64,000 bases of DNA from Ciona intestinalis (GCF_000224145.3 NC_020174.2:1843056-1907055); one strand, 5' to 3'; counted from the first letter of the stretch, positions 44,301-56,800 are shown. Translations and numbers: made by a program. The notes: a model not told the origin generated them from the letters alone.

Positions 44301-45277
44301 AATGCATTTATATTTATATAGCTGTTAGGAAATATTATGTTGTCTAAATTGTCAGCTGAAGATATAAAGGGAAAAAATTACACAAAAATAAATTGCTTAC
44401 CAAGTTACATATATATAACTCGTCTGTGGGCATGAGGTGTATGAAACAGAACACCCCTATTATACTGACTGTTATTGCCCTGCCACGCAAGGATAATAAG
44501 TTACATTTATTCAATTTAAATCCCATGCAATACCAGAGTATTCATGAACTGTAGTCACTGGTTCAGGAGGAATCCTCAGCTGTGGAAGTGGAATTTGTTC
44601 ATTTGATCTCAGTTGTCCCAACTTAGGGGTGACGATCGCATATTTCAACAGTTCATCGTATTCTTCCTAGAAAAATAAACAATACAGAGGGATTATTTTA
44701 AACATTACACACAGCTGGATAAGGTAGGAAAGGTACAGATGGTCAAGACTGCAGAGTATGGTAGGTGGTTGGGTGCCCACACACACAATTTTGTTTATAT
44801 TATATGCAGTTTTCGGTGTTTGCATGTGCATGTTAAAAATATATTTTTGTAGGAGCGAGATATCATCAAAACTTGAGATTTTCTGTAGGCTAACACTCAT
44901 TGTAACCTAAGAATTAAACAAAACATTTTATCAAATACTTTTTCAATGAATTTGTGTATGACATTTTGTGGTACACTTTTTTAGCATTTTTGGCCACCCA
45001 AATATCTTAGGAGTTATAGAAAAACGCTGTTTATAACGCAATTGCACAGATTGTTTCCAATCCACTAAAATTTTGCAGCCTTTTTGTCAAAAAAAGAAAT
45101 ATATACATTCTAACACATAAAAAAATCCACCAAAACTATCCTAAACATGACCACAATGATTTATAAACCACAAACGTAATCTAAAAATTTTACTTGTAAT
45201 CCAGATGAAACAGAACTTCCTCTTGAACTATCGGGTTGAATTAACAAACTGTTATCACTGTCAGTGCTTGAAGCCAT
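38400..45277 (-). CDS. POC5: POC5 centriolar protein
   Basis: POC5 is a centrin-binding protein of the centriole lumen, needed for centriole elongation. Ten exons keep phase and give about 451 residues: 45194-45277, 44534-44666, 44035-44178, 43473-43582, 43146-43244, 42581-42751, 42023-42202, 40140-40284, 39204-39301, 38400-38591. Conserved stretches: [13 protein letters not shown] then [14 protein letters not shown] (human [27 protein letters not shown]), coiled coil, [24 protein letters not shown]-like [15 protein letters not shown] (human EEVCIQISNDYEAKV), [20 protein letters not shown] (near identical), and [10 protein letters not shown]. Tryptophans in the middle sit in the centrin-binding repeats. 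Without the last two exons the frame would end at 40120 (NSIS stop); the phase match and the KRHHP motif favour the longer form, but the final stop at 38400-38402 is tentative. An unpaired acceptor (gtttcag) lies 11 bp before the ATG. Confidence 0.92.
39333..39570. repeat. Two ~100-bp direct repeats in POC5 intron
   Basis: Units ~39333-39435 and ~39460-39570 share aaactttatt, ataccgtaccgaagatcag-like and gagagggaatta(a/g)cagcaaaacga. Function unknown. Confidence 0.75.
39862..39940. repeat. Dispersed short repeat (first of two)
   Basis: ttcattcaaatagtttttat, ccgcagcgtgttataacg and ttttgttgctaatt resemble 52883-52960 in the ARM-FN3 gene (tattcaaataatttttgcc, cgcagcatgattttaact, ttttgctgcaaatt). 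Confidence 0.6.
40740..41040. repeat. Degenerate tandem unit in POC5 intron 7
   Basis: Two units share tatttttagt(a/t)(c/t)g, atcatgtgtat-like and gggagttaagac/gtaggtcatacggcc words. A related piece lies at ~42420-42510 (aatagggccgtatggccaaa). Confidence 0.45.
41715..42010 (+). mobile_element. SINE, near full length, in POC5 intron 7
   Basis: The head is partly preserved (gtaacccagaggtaatggat, tcaaggctcg as B-box-like), then gccgctaccattgagagcgt, cttgggcaagacacttaacg, ccccaacccagtggccacta, gtaactcgtaagatggcacg, taacgactgtcgttttcc and a final aggataaagtaaattaca. This is the best plus-strand copy. Confidence 0.88.
44390..44516 (+). mobile_element. SINE tail in POC5 intron 2
   Basis: taccaagttacatatatata, gggcatgaggtgtatgaaac, agaacacccctattatactg, ctgccacgcaaggataataa and gttacatttattcaa. 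Confidence 0.8.
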
Positions 45278-46540
45278 GTTTTGAAATCTGAAACACCAAA
45301 ATAATTAAAACTACCGCATAATTTATAACTCACTAATAAAATACCCAGTCTAAAAACCGTTTAGTGTTTTTACAACGAATGAAACTAACTCGGGGATCCA
45401 AATACTCAACAGAAAAATTTCAAACTGCCGGGCAAAACGATGGTTATTCCCCTTCGTAACAGTCTTATTGGGCACGTCTCTGTTTCGAGTCTTTCGACCA
45501 AAAATTTCGTAACGACATTTTATTTCAATAAAGAATTAACATCACATATATACTATTATGTATTAGAATAAATTTAATATAATTTCGAAAGTGGTAAAAG
45601 ATACGTAATTGTGTTCGTAAAAGCTTTTCTTGATGTAGGTTGGGTTCTCATGGTCACGATCTGTATATTACCGTAAACGCTTTTAGAATTGTTTTATAAA
45701 TTCACCCACAGTTTGTTTGTGGATTCCATAAGCAGTATATACAACCAAATAAAGAAACACACAAAAAGACATTTAATTTGAATATATTACGGGAAAAACA
45801 CATCAATATATAGCCCACACTGAATAAACAAGATTGCTGGTTGGGTTAAATGACTCCGTGTTGATCCGACTTCATATATAGGCTTCAGGGGGTGCTATAT
45901 CTACTGTATTACTATTTTCTTTTATAACTAGGGACCAAACAGTTCATGATATCTTGCTATATTTTATTCCATTTTCTGGTGTACAAGTACACGATACAGT
46001 ATCGGGCAAAAGCTTACTTGATGGCCGGGCAAAGAAGAGCCCGCCATGAGCCTAGACTGACCTTGAGGTCTCAGTGCCGATAGTGGCTTAGTTGGGTAGT
46101 TCTCATTTCGTTACTGTGTTAAGGCGAAAGGGAATTATATACCAGACAGAATCATGACAGCAGTGTGACGTCACGCGATAAAATGCTGGAAACGATTTGG
46201 GCCTGTCAGCGGCTGAACGGGATATCATTAACCTCGTTCAACGGGGGTCTGTTTCCATGAGAACAGTCTCCCATGAGATAAAGTCGTATCCGCAGTGTTG
46301 ACATTGATTAATGAAGTATTGGGATTGGGTTATGACGTCACTTTAAGCGTCGAGTTGCAACAAATAATTCTTATAAAAGGACTTATTAGTGAATTTAGTA
46401 GCAATCTGCTATAACCGAGATTGCGTCAATGAACTATAGCTTGCAGGAACAAACAACAAAGGAAAATAATACCACGAGAGAAAAAATTGAAATAACTAAA
46501 CTTGGGAATAAATCAAGTCAAATGTTTATTGTGTATAAAA
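45278..46540. other. Upstream region of POC5; no gene seen
   Basis: No coding frame with family signal. It contains two exact TGACGTCA sites (46166-46173 and 46333-46340) and a GC-richer patch at ~46140-46300. Confidence 0.5.
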
Positions 46541-48032
46541 TCAATATGCATGAAGTCCAACATTTTGCATTCTATTCGTCAAAATGTCTTCTTTAGAATG
46601 AGGCAGCAAGATTTCGCCCGAGTCTATTTTATACAATTCACTGAAGCACTTTCGTGGCAGTTTGGCAGAACTTGTCATTTTTATATTGATTTCTGATAGT
46701 TTGCCGTAGTATTCCAGGACCCGACATATATAGAGCTTTCGGTTGAAGTCAGCACCAAGAACAACAGTGTACCTTCCTCCGACCTTACAGACACTAAAAA
46801 CTTCCGCAGTCAATGCTATCTTTACATTTTCGTTTTTCATAGAATATTCGCATAATTTGTTCATGCTGTAACGAAACAGTTCACCCGGTAAAACTGCCAA
46901 CGAAAAGTCCACTTCACTGGGCCTAACGGTTAAAATGCCTGACAAACCGAACGACTCCCTGAAATGAAAAACATACTCTTAATACCATGAATCGTTGAAG
47001 TAAGGTACTACAGCTATATCTGAATTTCACATTACTTTAAAATAAACATTTAATATCAAGACCTGAACGGGAAATTCACTGAAGATTGTGGGCGTGGTGG
47101 GGAAGCCGAGCTGATTGGTCGTACTGATGATGACGTTGAAGCACGTGACGCATTTGGGAGTGGCGTTGGGTATCTTGAATACAAATCACAGTCAATCTAC
47201 GTTTAGTGTGTGGTAAAATAGCTGAGGGGCCCACCCTCAGCATATAACTTTGATCAAAACGAAATGTTAAAACATATAATAAAAATATCCTAAAAAATAT
47301 TACGATAAATGTAACCCACTACAGCTATATCCGCATTCAATAATACTTTATAATAAACATTTAATGTCAAGACCTGAACGGGAAATTTACTGAAGATTGT
47401 AGGCGTGGTCGGGAAGCCGAGCCGATTGGTCGTACTGATGATGACGTTGAATCACGTGACGCATTTAGGAGTGGCGTTGGGTATCTTGAATACAAATCAC
47501 AGTCAATCTACGTTTAGTGTGTGGTAAAATAGCTGAGGAATCCAAGCTCGTCATATAACTTTGATAAAAATTAAATGTTAAAACATCCAATAAAAATATC
47601 CTAAAATATTGCAATAAATGTAACATTCACATTTATACCAGATTTTTAATCTGGCTTACAATCTTACCTGTTAATTGGTATTGCATTTGTTGAGATCTGA
47701 GAGTGTGGAAGTGTTGGTCCTTGTCTTACTCGAATAGATACACCCTGGTTGTACGTTGTAAATTTACAGGGGTTGATATACGTAGTTGTGTATACTGGCA
47801 CTCTATTCAAGATTCCCTCGCATTGCAAAACCCTGAACACGTACAGTCTTCTATTGTCGCAGGTGTAGTAATTGCCGTTTTTAAGTGTTACTGATATAGT
47901 TGGGAAATCTGTGGCTTCCATTCGCCCTTTCCTAATGTCGATAATGGCTTGCATAATGGATCTACCATCTTGGAAACTACTTTTTATACTATCTTGAGAG
48001 AACCTTATGTCTAAAGGCGCCAGGTACTGCAT
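46541..48032 (-). CDS. Two-domain DNRRL-motif protein with a duplicated in-frame exon
   Basis: Four exons keep phase and give 334 residues: 47668-48032, 47374-47484, 47063-47173, 46541-46958. Exon 1 encodes a domain with LDIRFSQDSIKSSFQDGRSI, IRKG, FPTISVTLKNGNYYTCDNRR and LYVFRVLQCEG. The last exon has a weaker second copy: GGRYTVVLGADFNRKLYICR followed by VLEYYG. Order and spacing (basic loop, beta strand, D-N-R-R-L, helix) recall the ParB/sulfiredoxin-like fold, whose strand-DG/H-R-R-helix core is similar; this is inference from pattern only. Exons 2 and 3 are both exactly 111 bp with the same phase and encode nearly the same Ser/Arg/Pro-rich 37 residues (ASR.STSSSVRPI.SAS). They come from a 311-bp tandem duplication. 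No function is known to me. The shorter decayed paralogue lies 470 bp upstream. Confidence 0.72.
47008..47630 (-). repeat. 311-bp tandem duplication carrying one exon per unit
   Basis: Units ~47008-47318 and ~47320-47630 share intron and exon sequence (tacagctatatc, gacctgaacgggaaatt, tacaaatcacagtcaatcta, gtgtggtaaaatagctgagg). The exon copies are the same length; the divergence is a few per cent, so the event is fairly recent. Confidence 0.92.
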
Positions 48033-48502
48033 GGCTGCTACTTAGTTATTGAAACTTCCTAAATGGCGCGGTTCACCTATTGCAGTATGTTTCTTACAAT
48101 GTTCAGGTGGTTATATAGCGGGCAATCCCCGTATTTTCCACCACATCCAAAAGCATATTGCACAAAAACATTATTACAGTCTGGGTGGTAGCCAAACACC
48201 GCGCATTCATGCAAGTTAACTCATTCCATCACGTCCTTGTTTGTTTGCTTTTGAAAAAGGATTTTTCTGCGCGGGAATTCCCCACTAGCAACACACATAT
48301 CCTGATCACGAGACCGAGTCAGCACGTGATCAGAGAATGTTCCAGAGTCTGAAACATAAGCTGGGCCTGCAGAATTCTATGAAATTGCCTTATTGGGTTA
48401 TTGAAACACAGCAGTTAGATCTCCTATTACCCTTGCTATATCTACAACGGAAGATTTTATTTATAAACACATTAGGTTCGTGTATAAGTTACACTGTATA
48501 AG

Positions 48503-48811
48503 TTACACTTTCACAGAAGTGCCGCCATTGTTTGTAGTAATTTTACGCCGATTCCATTTTGACATGAACTTAATAAGCACTGTATTCAAGATGCCCTCGC
48601 GTTGCAAAACCCTGAACACGTACAGTCGTCTATTGTCCAAGCTGTAAAAAAAACCGTTCACAAGCGTCACACGTATCGGCGGCAAATCGGTCTCGCTCAA
48701 ATCGCCGTTTCTTATTTCTTCAATAACTTATAGAACTGGTATTCCATTTCGAAATGTGGAGCTGATAGTGTTTTGCGAGAATTTTATATCTAACGGTTGC
48801 CAGTGATCCAT
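48503..48811 (-). pseudogene. Decayed single-exon paralogue of the DNRRL gene
   Basis: From the ATG at 48811 the frame reads MDHWQPLDIKFSQNTISS, then an in-frame TAA at 48728-48730, then continues PIRVTLVNGFFYSLDNRRLY, VFRVLQREGILN and a stop at 48503. It matches exon 1 of the neighbouring gene through its whole length, including a shared 5' flank (aaatggcgcgg and tacaatgttcagg), so the copy was made by segmental duplication. The later exons are missing. A shorter protein starting after the stop would still hold the DNRRL core. Confidence 0.75.
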
Positions 48812-50737
48812 TGCTGTGTACTTTGTTATCAATACTTTTCAAATGGCGCGGATGTGTCGCTTTTCGAAACTAATATCGTACAATGTTCAGGTAATTTTTG
48901 CAGGGACTCCCGAGAACTTGTTTATTGACTGTCAAATTAACCGTTGCGCCATGTTTGCCAAAGTCTACGTAGCAACCAATGATAAATACGTTGTAAAGTA
49001 CAAATATACAGTGGAACGGTTCATATAATTTACAACACACGAGTAATCATACCTAATCCAACCTAATTACGCCATGTTAAAACTGGTTTTATTTACACGT
49101 TGGTTAATATCGTCTGATATGTAAAACTTATAGAGAAGTTATTAAGCACGTGATGGAGGACGTACAATATGCACATGACTTGCTACTAAAACAGCACCAA
49201 AAACAAGTGACATAAAGATATAAATTCTAATTTCCCAAACATTGGATTATGATTATGGGTTTTATGGCTTTCATAGAGTGAATATGTTGGCTTGATATGC
49301 TAAAAATTACAACGAAAGGAACATCTGGTCGGCGAAAAGGAAACCATGTATAACGACATTTCGTGCACAAAACGTACAGGAAGTAGTAAATAATTTAAAC
49401 AATTTAAAAGCTAATTTAAAAAAAAGTGTTGTTAAAAACACGACTTTTAATAAAGCGAAGTCGACGAATGGCGCCAACAAGAGAGTTAAGTTCTAATGAA
49501 TAAGCACGTAAGTACTTTAATATATTTTAAATTAACCTTTTTACTACCATCCCATCTTACCCAACATGACTATGCAATACTTCATTTACTCAAACATATA
49601 CTACAATTGTTGCCTCTGCAGCGTTTTTTTCTTGAGTTTTATTCTGCATTGATAGCAAAACACAGAAAGTAATGTTTATCATGTATAGTGCTGTATTGTT
49701 TTTAGGCAGCAGTGTCTTTAGTATTTAGTTCTAAATTTCCACAAAGGAACCGTTTAGAAAAGTTTTAGAATAGGAAACATGCGTTGAAAAACATAAGCGT
49801 TAATTACACTTGCTGCTACGCCAGCTACAGGCTGCTACTAGCATATCTAAACTTATCTATACTGCCACCATGCACGTACAACATTTAAAACCTGTTTCCG
49901 CGTGGTGTCGGTATGGGCAGGTCGCTATGGTAAACACCAACGCGGAATTGAATGTTCGTTTTAAATTTGTTAAATGCTTACGCGTGGCTTATTGATATCT
50001 TTGTTTCATAAGACGGTTCTTGCGTCGGGGTAGCGGGGCTTTTGACTGCTATATACTTGCAATATCATTATCATAATAAAGCAATTAGATGTGTATAATC
50101 AGTTACAATGTGAATATGAATAGTAAAAAAATAATAAACTTATAAATGGAATAAAATGCATTTGCTTTAACTGCATGTTTGTAATGTATTTTTTTATATG
50201 TTTTTTTTACAGTCGATAATTATTAATAAAAAAATACAAATAGAAATAGGTGTGTGGTTAATTAATTGGTTTAAAAGGTTTTTTAAGGTCGTGTATTTTA
50301 AATAAATGCTGTTCAAATACTTGCTATATATTATCCATTAGTTGAATAAATATGAATCTTAATTAAAGCTAAGGAGCCTAATGCCTTGTGTTTCTAAATT
50401 AGGACCGAGTATATGTTTGATTAGCATGTTCATATAAAAGTGTAGATAAGTTGTATTGGCATTCTTCAAGTGTAGCTTTTTAGGTGGATTCATTCGTTTT
50501 AAAGTCTTATTTAGCTCTTATAGCAAGGTATTTCTTTTTAAGAAAAAGAATAAAGAAGAATACAAAGAAATGTATTGTCAGAAAAGTTAATTAAGAGTTA
50601 TAACATGGCAAACAGCAAAAGTTCTTTTTACGAGTTTAAGATACTCAAAATTTTCTTTTTTTCATTTAATGAGTTTCAATACAAACATACAACTAAAACA
50701 GTTTTGAGTTATTCTGTAAAATATGTTTGTGTTGTTT
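48812..50737. other. Intergenic stretch, no gene seen
   Basis: AT-rich. At ~49535-49575 a short MITE end (accatcccatcttacccaac) is present. The part from 50405 onward is the 5' flank of the ARM-FN3 gene that is duplicated at 32020. Confidence 0.5.
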
Positions 50738-50739
50738 AG
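50738..50739 (+). other. Unpaired 3' splice site: possible spliced-leader trans-splice acceptor
   Basis: tttgtgttgtttag precedes the ATG of the ARM-FN3 gene by 64 bp with no clear upstream exon. Ciona trans-splices a 16-nt leader onto many mRNAs at such sites. Confidence 0.4.
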
Positions 50740-50803
50740 GATAAACGAAATAAATACTGGTTATGTAAATAGCCTAACAACTACCTGATGCCACTTTGGC
50801 AAA

Positions 50804-53800
50804 ATGGCTTCTGGAAAGAATTACTTTGAAGATCTTTTATGTAATGATGATGTCATGCGACATGGATCATTGGATCGTCTCGTGGATGAAATAAATGAAA
50901 CCAAAGATCGAACGATCTATAAGTTTCTCAGTGATTCTGGAAGCGAAGATTTTTTATGGTCACTTGTCACACTGTTGTCTTCATCAGAAACGAGGTTGGT
51001 ATTTGGACTCTGAACTTATTTTGAATCTATTTTTGTTCTAATTATAAAAAAAGTTTAAAATTAAAAAATGTTTTAAATTTGGTTTTAAATACTATAAAAA
51101 TATTTTTTTAATAAAATTTTAAAATTTAATTAAAACACAAATTAGAGTAATTTTTACATTTTTTTGTGCGCTGGTGTATGCAAGATGCATAGGTTGACAG
51201 CTTTTTGATATATATATATATCTATAAATAATATATATATTATTTGTCAGGATTGTCAGGTAATTGTAATAATACTATGAACTCAACAGAAATTATTTTT
51301 TAAGATTTTGAACAAATTTTTGTGGTAAATGTTAGTAAATATAACAATGTCTTGTAAACTTTAAACAATTAGATCTGATTGTTCTTACCCCATAAATCCA
51401 AGTATATTGTCTGGCATTTCATTAGTTTGTTTGCGAGTCAATATTGACTATTTGCTTCAATTGACTTGTTGGTCCACATGCGGTGTGCCAAACATTATAC
51501 ACACATACCATATTCAGTGTAGAACTTCTGCCGTTAAGACCGTTAAGTAATTTCTCTGCATCAATGTTCTGTGTGAAATCAAAGTTAAATTTTTCAAAGT
51601 ATGAGATTTTATGTAAATATTATTAAATAAATATTTGGTTGTTTTTGTTAATACGATATCGAGTATGTACAAGTAATTTATTAAGGTTTTTGCTAATACA
51701 GGAACATTATGTATGAAGCTTATTCAGATTTTTTTATGTTCTCCACTTTAGTTTTTGTACTTTTTAATTTAACTTTAGTTTGTTTATAACACAGAGTTGC
51801 AAGCAATGCAGCGTATGTTATCGGAAGTCTCGCTGAGACAGAGCTTGGAGCTCAGAGAGTTTTATCTCTCACTAAAGGAAGAAAAGCAGCTTCTATTATG
51901 AAGGTATGCTAGTGTTATGCAGATAGAAACTTGAATTTTCAATTAATGCTTAGACATAATTTGGATCAACTGCCAAAAAATATGTAAAAGACAGAAATCC
52001 ATCCAACGAATGTGTTAGGTGGGAGTTATATTTCGCCTAAATTTACAGGATTTATTTCAGTCATAAATTGACCCCAAAATTTCATGCATACCTAAATATA
52101 AAGTTTAGTCCATTGTTAATTACAGCAAAACTTTTATACGAACAATAATTGGTTGCAAGTGAATAATGGTAGTAAGTGTTAAAATATAAAATACTTAACA
52201 AATAAATATAAATAACAACACTATACTGGTAGACATAGCATGTGTGCATCAGTGCTTTGGTGTTATTTGCCATGCATTCCAATTCTGTATCATAAACATG
52301 TTAGTAATATAAGCAACTATACTTACACAGGACTTAACAAGGATGTTAACATCTGATGATCCAGAATGTGTAATAAATGCTGCAGGAACACTGGGAACAT
52401 TGGTAAGATGATTGCATTATTTAATATAGAGATTGAATCGTTTGTAAGCTTTCTTAGGTTTTGTTTTAATAAGGTATGAGTGTTAATGTGTTAAAAATGA
52501 GCCATACAGAAAAAATCAATCATCCGCAAAGTTACATAGGTGATAACTTGTAAGCCGGCACCAGGTGTGTAAAACAGAACATCCGTGTTATAGAGGCTCT
52601 TGTTTTTTTAAATAGTTAAATTTGATTTCACTTGTCAGGCTGAAACGAATGAAGGTCGCGGTTGGATGATTTGTCAACCATGTATCAACGAAGTTCTAAC
52701 GAACATTACAACGTTACTTGGTTGCGAAAATAACTGGACGGCATCTAATGCTGCTTTGGTTTTAGCAAGGTTTGTAAATGTTATGTTTACACATGATTTC
52801 TTTCAATTACACCCTAATTTGTTTAAAAAAATAGGGGTTAGTTTATACTATACAATGGGTTTAATAGACAATGCTTTTATTTGACACTTTTATTCAAATA
52901 ATTTTTGCCCGCAGCATGATTTTAACTACTGTTATTTTGCTGCAAATTTTTTCACTTTATTGTTTTAATAATTAGAGATTTTTTTAATACGTTTCGAAAA
53001 AGATAAATATTTTTTTGTTCTGATTATGTTATTGACAGAAAATTAGACAAAGAATATTTTTTGTATCGTAAAAAAGTTTTTTAACAGAATCACAATATCT
53101 GAAGATGGTTGCCACAGTGTTTTAAATCATCCTAACTCTCCGTATATTCTTACAAGGTTAATTCAATCCCTGGGCAATGATGCAGCAGGTATAAGTTTTA
53201 AATTAACTTAACAAATGCACAACACTCATGCTGAGTAGTTTTTTACCAATAACTAGCATTTCATTTTGTTTTAATTTTTTTAAACTTTATCATTTAGGGG
53301 CTACAGGTCTTCTGTCATGCCTCACTGTAGGACTTTACCTATATACAACAGATTTTATTTGATTTTGTAGCATATAATTCATACATTTAGTCGGTAAACT
53401 GTATTAAAACATAAGTTGTGTCAACTTGTGTGTATACGCATATTTATTTAATAGATGAAATTGTTTAAACACCGAACACCTGTAGCCCTTGAGGTATAAT
53501 TAGATCATTTATACACTTGTACTTATAACATTTATTAATGTTTACAAGTAAAACAACAAATGAAATATAAAACCATGTCTCTCCTTAATCCCATGTTCCT
53601 GTGCCCACCTTTGTTTTCATTTCATTGTTTGCTTCGTTCACAAAACCATTTACTGCCATTGTTAAGCTAGTTACATGGCATCCCAAGCAAATAATGAGAC
53701 ATAATACAATAATCTCTCAGAGGTATTTTAATTCAATCTGTATGACCATTATTGATTTTACTCATGTTGTATTTAGTCTATAACACAATTCAGTGCACTA

Positions 53801-56800
53801 TATTTTTTACACAACAGAATAATTTATAACATTATGGACAGATTATCTGAAACGAAAAATATATTTAACTCTGAAAATGATTTTAGGTCGTGGAATGAAT
53901 TCTGCGTTTGCAATCGGTCGATTACTTGACATGGCTCCTGGAAAGAAACGGTTGTTGAATTGTAATGAAACAGAAAAAATGGTAAAAATTTTACTCAAAT
54001 ATAAATGTATATAAAAAAGTAAATGAAGTCCTTAGAGAGCAAAAATACTTGTAACATAAAAAAGGGTAGATATAAAGAAGGAAAACAATTTTATTGTCAT
54101 TTTATTTAAAGAATAGCTATCAAAAGATATTGCAACATTTTAATATTGTTTTTATACAAATCTGCATAAAATCTACTAAAAAATGATTTATGCACTTTTT
54201 ATATTTTATAGTAATCGTAATCAGTTATACCTTATTATATGAACTCATGCATTGCTGGTTACCATAGTTTATGTTTACAGATATCAACATTGTGTCGTAT
54301 GCTTACAAAAGGAGACATGGGTAGTGCAAAGAACGCCTGTTTTGCTGTTAGTTGCTTAGCAGCAGATGGAGATGGCAACCAACGTGTTCTTGGAAACAGT
54401 GCATTTGCTGATGTCCTTACTCGACTGTTGTTGCTGTTGGCCAATGAAGAAGACATTGAAGCTGCATGGTTCTCAGCTATGTATGTTGGGTTTGTTTAAA
54501 TTAGTGTATTATATTAGCCAATAGTTTATCTAAAATGAAACACTGCAAAAAATTGTGAAAAGCCCATTAGTAACCATTTGGTTGGAGTAATAATTGTGAA
54601 GTGTCTTGCTCAAGGACACACACACCAACAATCATACGTCAATATAGTGTTTACCACAGCAGAATACATTGTTATTTTTAACATAAAGGACACTTCGAAC
54701 TCTAAGTTGTCACAAACAAGGTGTTTTACGGCTCCGTGAAAACGAACACGTCACAGTTGCCCTTCAAAAAAACTTGGAGAAAAGCACCAACTCAAAAGGT
54801 AAGTGTGGTGGCATTTAATGTGGTGGAATTAAATAACTTTGTTCAACAAACAAATTGCGTTTTATTGTCATGGAAATGTTTTTTGCCACAATAGAACGAG
54901 CACTTAGAGTTTTACAAGATGGCTGAATAAATGTTGGTTTTATAAGCATAGAAAATGGAAAAACCTTTTCACCCCTATGTTTATCTTGCAGAGTTAAATG
55001 AAGAGATTAGAAAAACACTAGCGCTGCTAAAAAAACTTGACTGCCCTGATTCTCCTGTGGTTACTAATGTTTCTTCAAGCTGTGTTTCTTTAAGTTGGAA
55101 GAAAATGGAAATCCAGAGTGGTTTGGAGATAACCTACAAACTATACAATGGTATGAACTTTAACTCAATGTAGATAAAGCATTGTAAATTTTAACATTGA
55201 CATTTTCAGGTCAAAAGCTTGTTTATAAAGGCAAGTCAACAGAGACAAGAATTGAGCAACTTATACCAAACACAACGCATGGTTTTAAGCTACGAGCATC
55301 AACGCTTGGCGATGACAGTCCATACAGTGAAGTGGTGTATGTAACTACAGGTAGGTCATGTTGTTGTTTAACCACAAAGTTAATGATGCTATCAATCAAA
55401 CCAATACACTGGCACTGTTCATATTTACAGTACCCTCACAATCTAGCAAACACAGGAGTTAAATTAAAGATGATTTATTACAATCTTACTTTACACTACC
55501 CACATCATAGGCAGATATTTTGTTATTTCTTTATAGATAACATCTTTAATTTAAAAATCGAAAATTTCTGTGACGCATATAAATGGTTCCACTTCATAAT
55601 AGAAAGACGTGAAGTAATATTTACACAAGGCTACTTGTGCCATCACCACTGTTGACAGAACACACACTTTTACTCTGAAGTGGTTTTAATTGAGAAGGGC
55701 ATACAATACCCACACAGTGGTTACTACACAAAAACATGTTGACACCAAATCTGTCTTAACTGACAAATAAAGTTGCCAGAAAATCATGTTTAAGCGATAA
55801 TGTCTGATTTCATGCAAATAATAAAACAAAAATATTATACTTTTCTTTAAACAATTTGTAAAGGAGATACAGTTAAATTGGGTGGGGTAGGATGGAACAT
55901 TTTTTAATTATCTTTTTTATCCCATTTGGTAGTAAACAAAGAATATTTAATTATATAACTGTAGGACTGAAACTCTAAAAGAGGGTTGTTGTTTGTTCAA
56001 AACAAAATCGGGAAATATGGGAATTTGAAGCTGACAATATCCCATCTTACCCCTCAGTACTATATGGTATGTACCAACTTATATACCTTGTTTTATAAAT
56101 AAATTCTTTCCCACAGATGAAGATGTTCCTTCTGCTCCATGTTGCCTTCGTGTGGTTGGTTCTACACCAAGTCAACTTCGATTTAGTTGGAATCCCCCGG
56201 AGTTTCCAAACGGAGTTTTAAGAGGATATTCTATCTTTCTAGGTTGGTTTAATATTTAAAAATTTAAATTAAAATGGAAATAAGTAAATGTCACGTTAAG
56301 AATACTGGTAGTTGAAGCATGGGTGTCTATTTGTTTACAATCCGCGCTGTGACAAAGTTGTTAGTGTGCCTGTCTGTAGCCCATAGGTTTCGACCCTTGA
56401 ACGGTAACATCAGTGGACGCATATGTCTTTGCTAAGACACTCAGTGGTAATTGCTCCAACTCAGTGGTCCATCATGAGCTGTTTAACTTGTCAGCCATAC
56501 GTTAAAACAATCACTTCCAAAGTTTTATACATGGTACTCATAAGTGGGCATGTGGTTTGTGAAACAGAACACCGATGTTATAACAACTGCCATTACCCCG
56601 TCACGCGAGGATAAATATCAGATATTCATTTATTTATTTCTAACACACCAGGTGACAAACTAATGGAAACGACACCAGACTTAACGTACATATTCGGCCG
56701 GTTAAACCCATCAACAACTTACAACATACATGTGTGTGCGAGTACTGCTGTTGGGTTGGGAGAGAAAGCTTCAATATCTGCAACCACACAAGAACTAGGT

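Noticed and set aside
51204-51245. AT palindrome as an origin or regulatory hairpin
   Set aside because: Simple TA repeat, present identically in the allelic copy; nothing supports a function.
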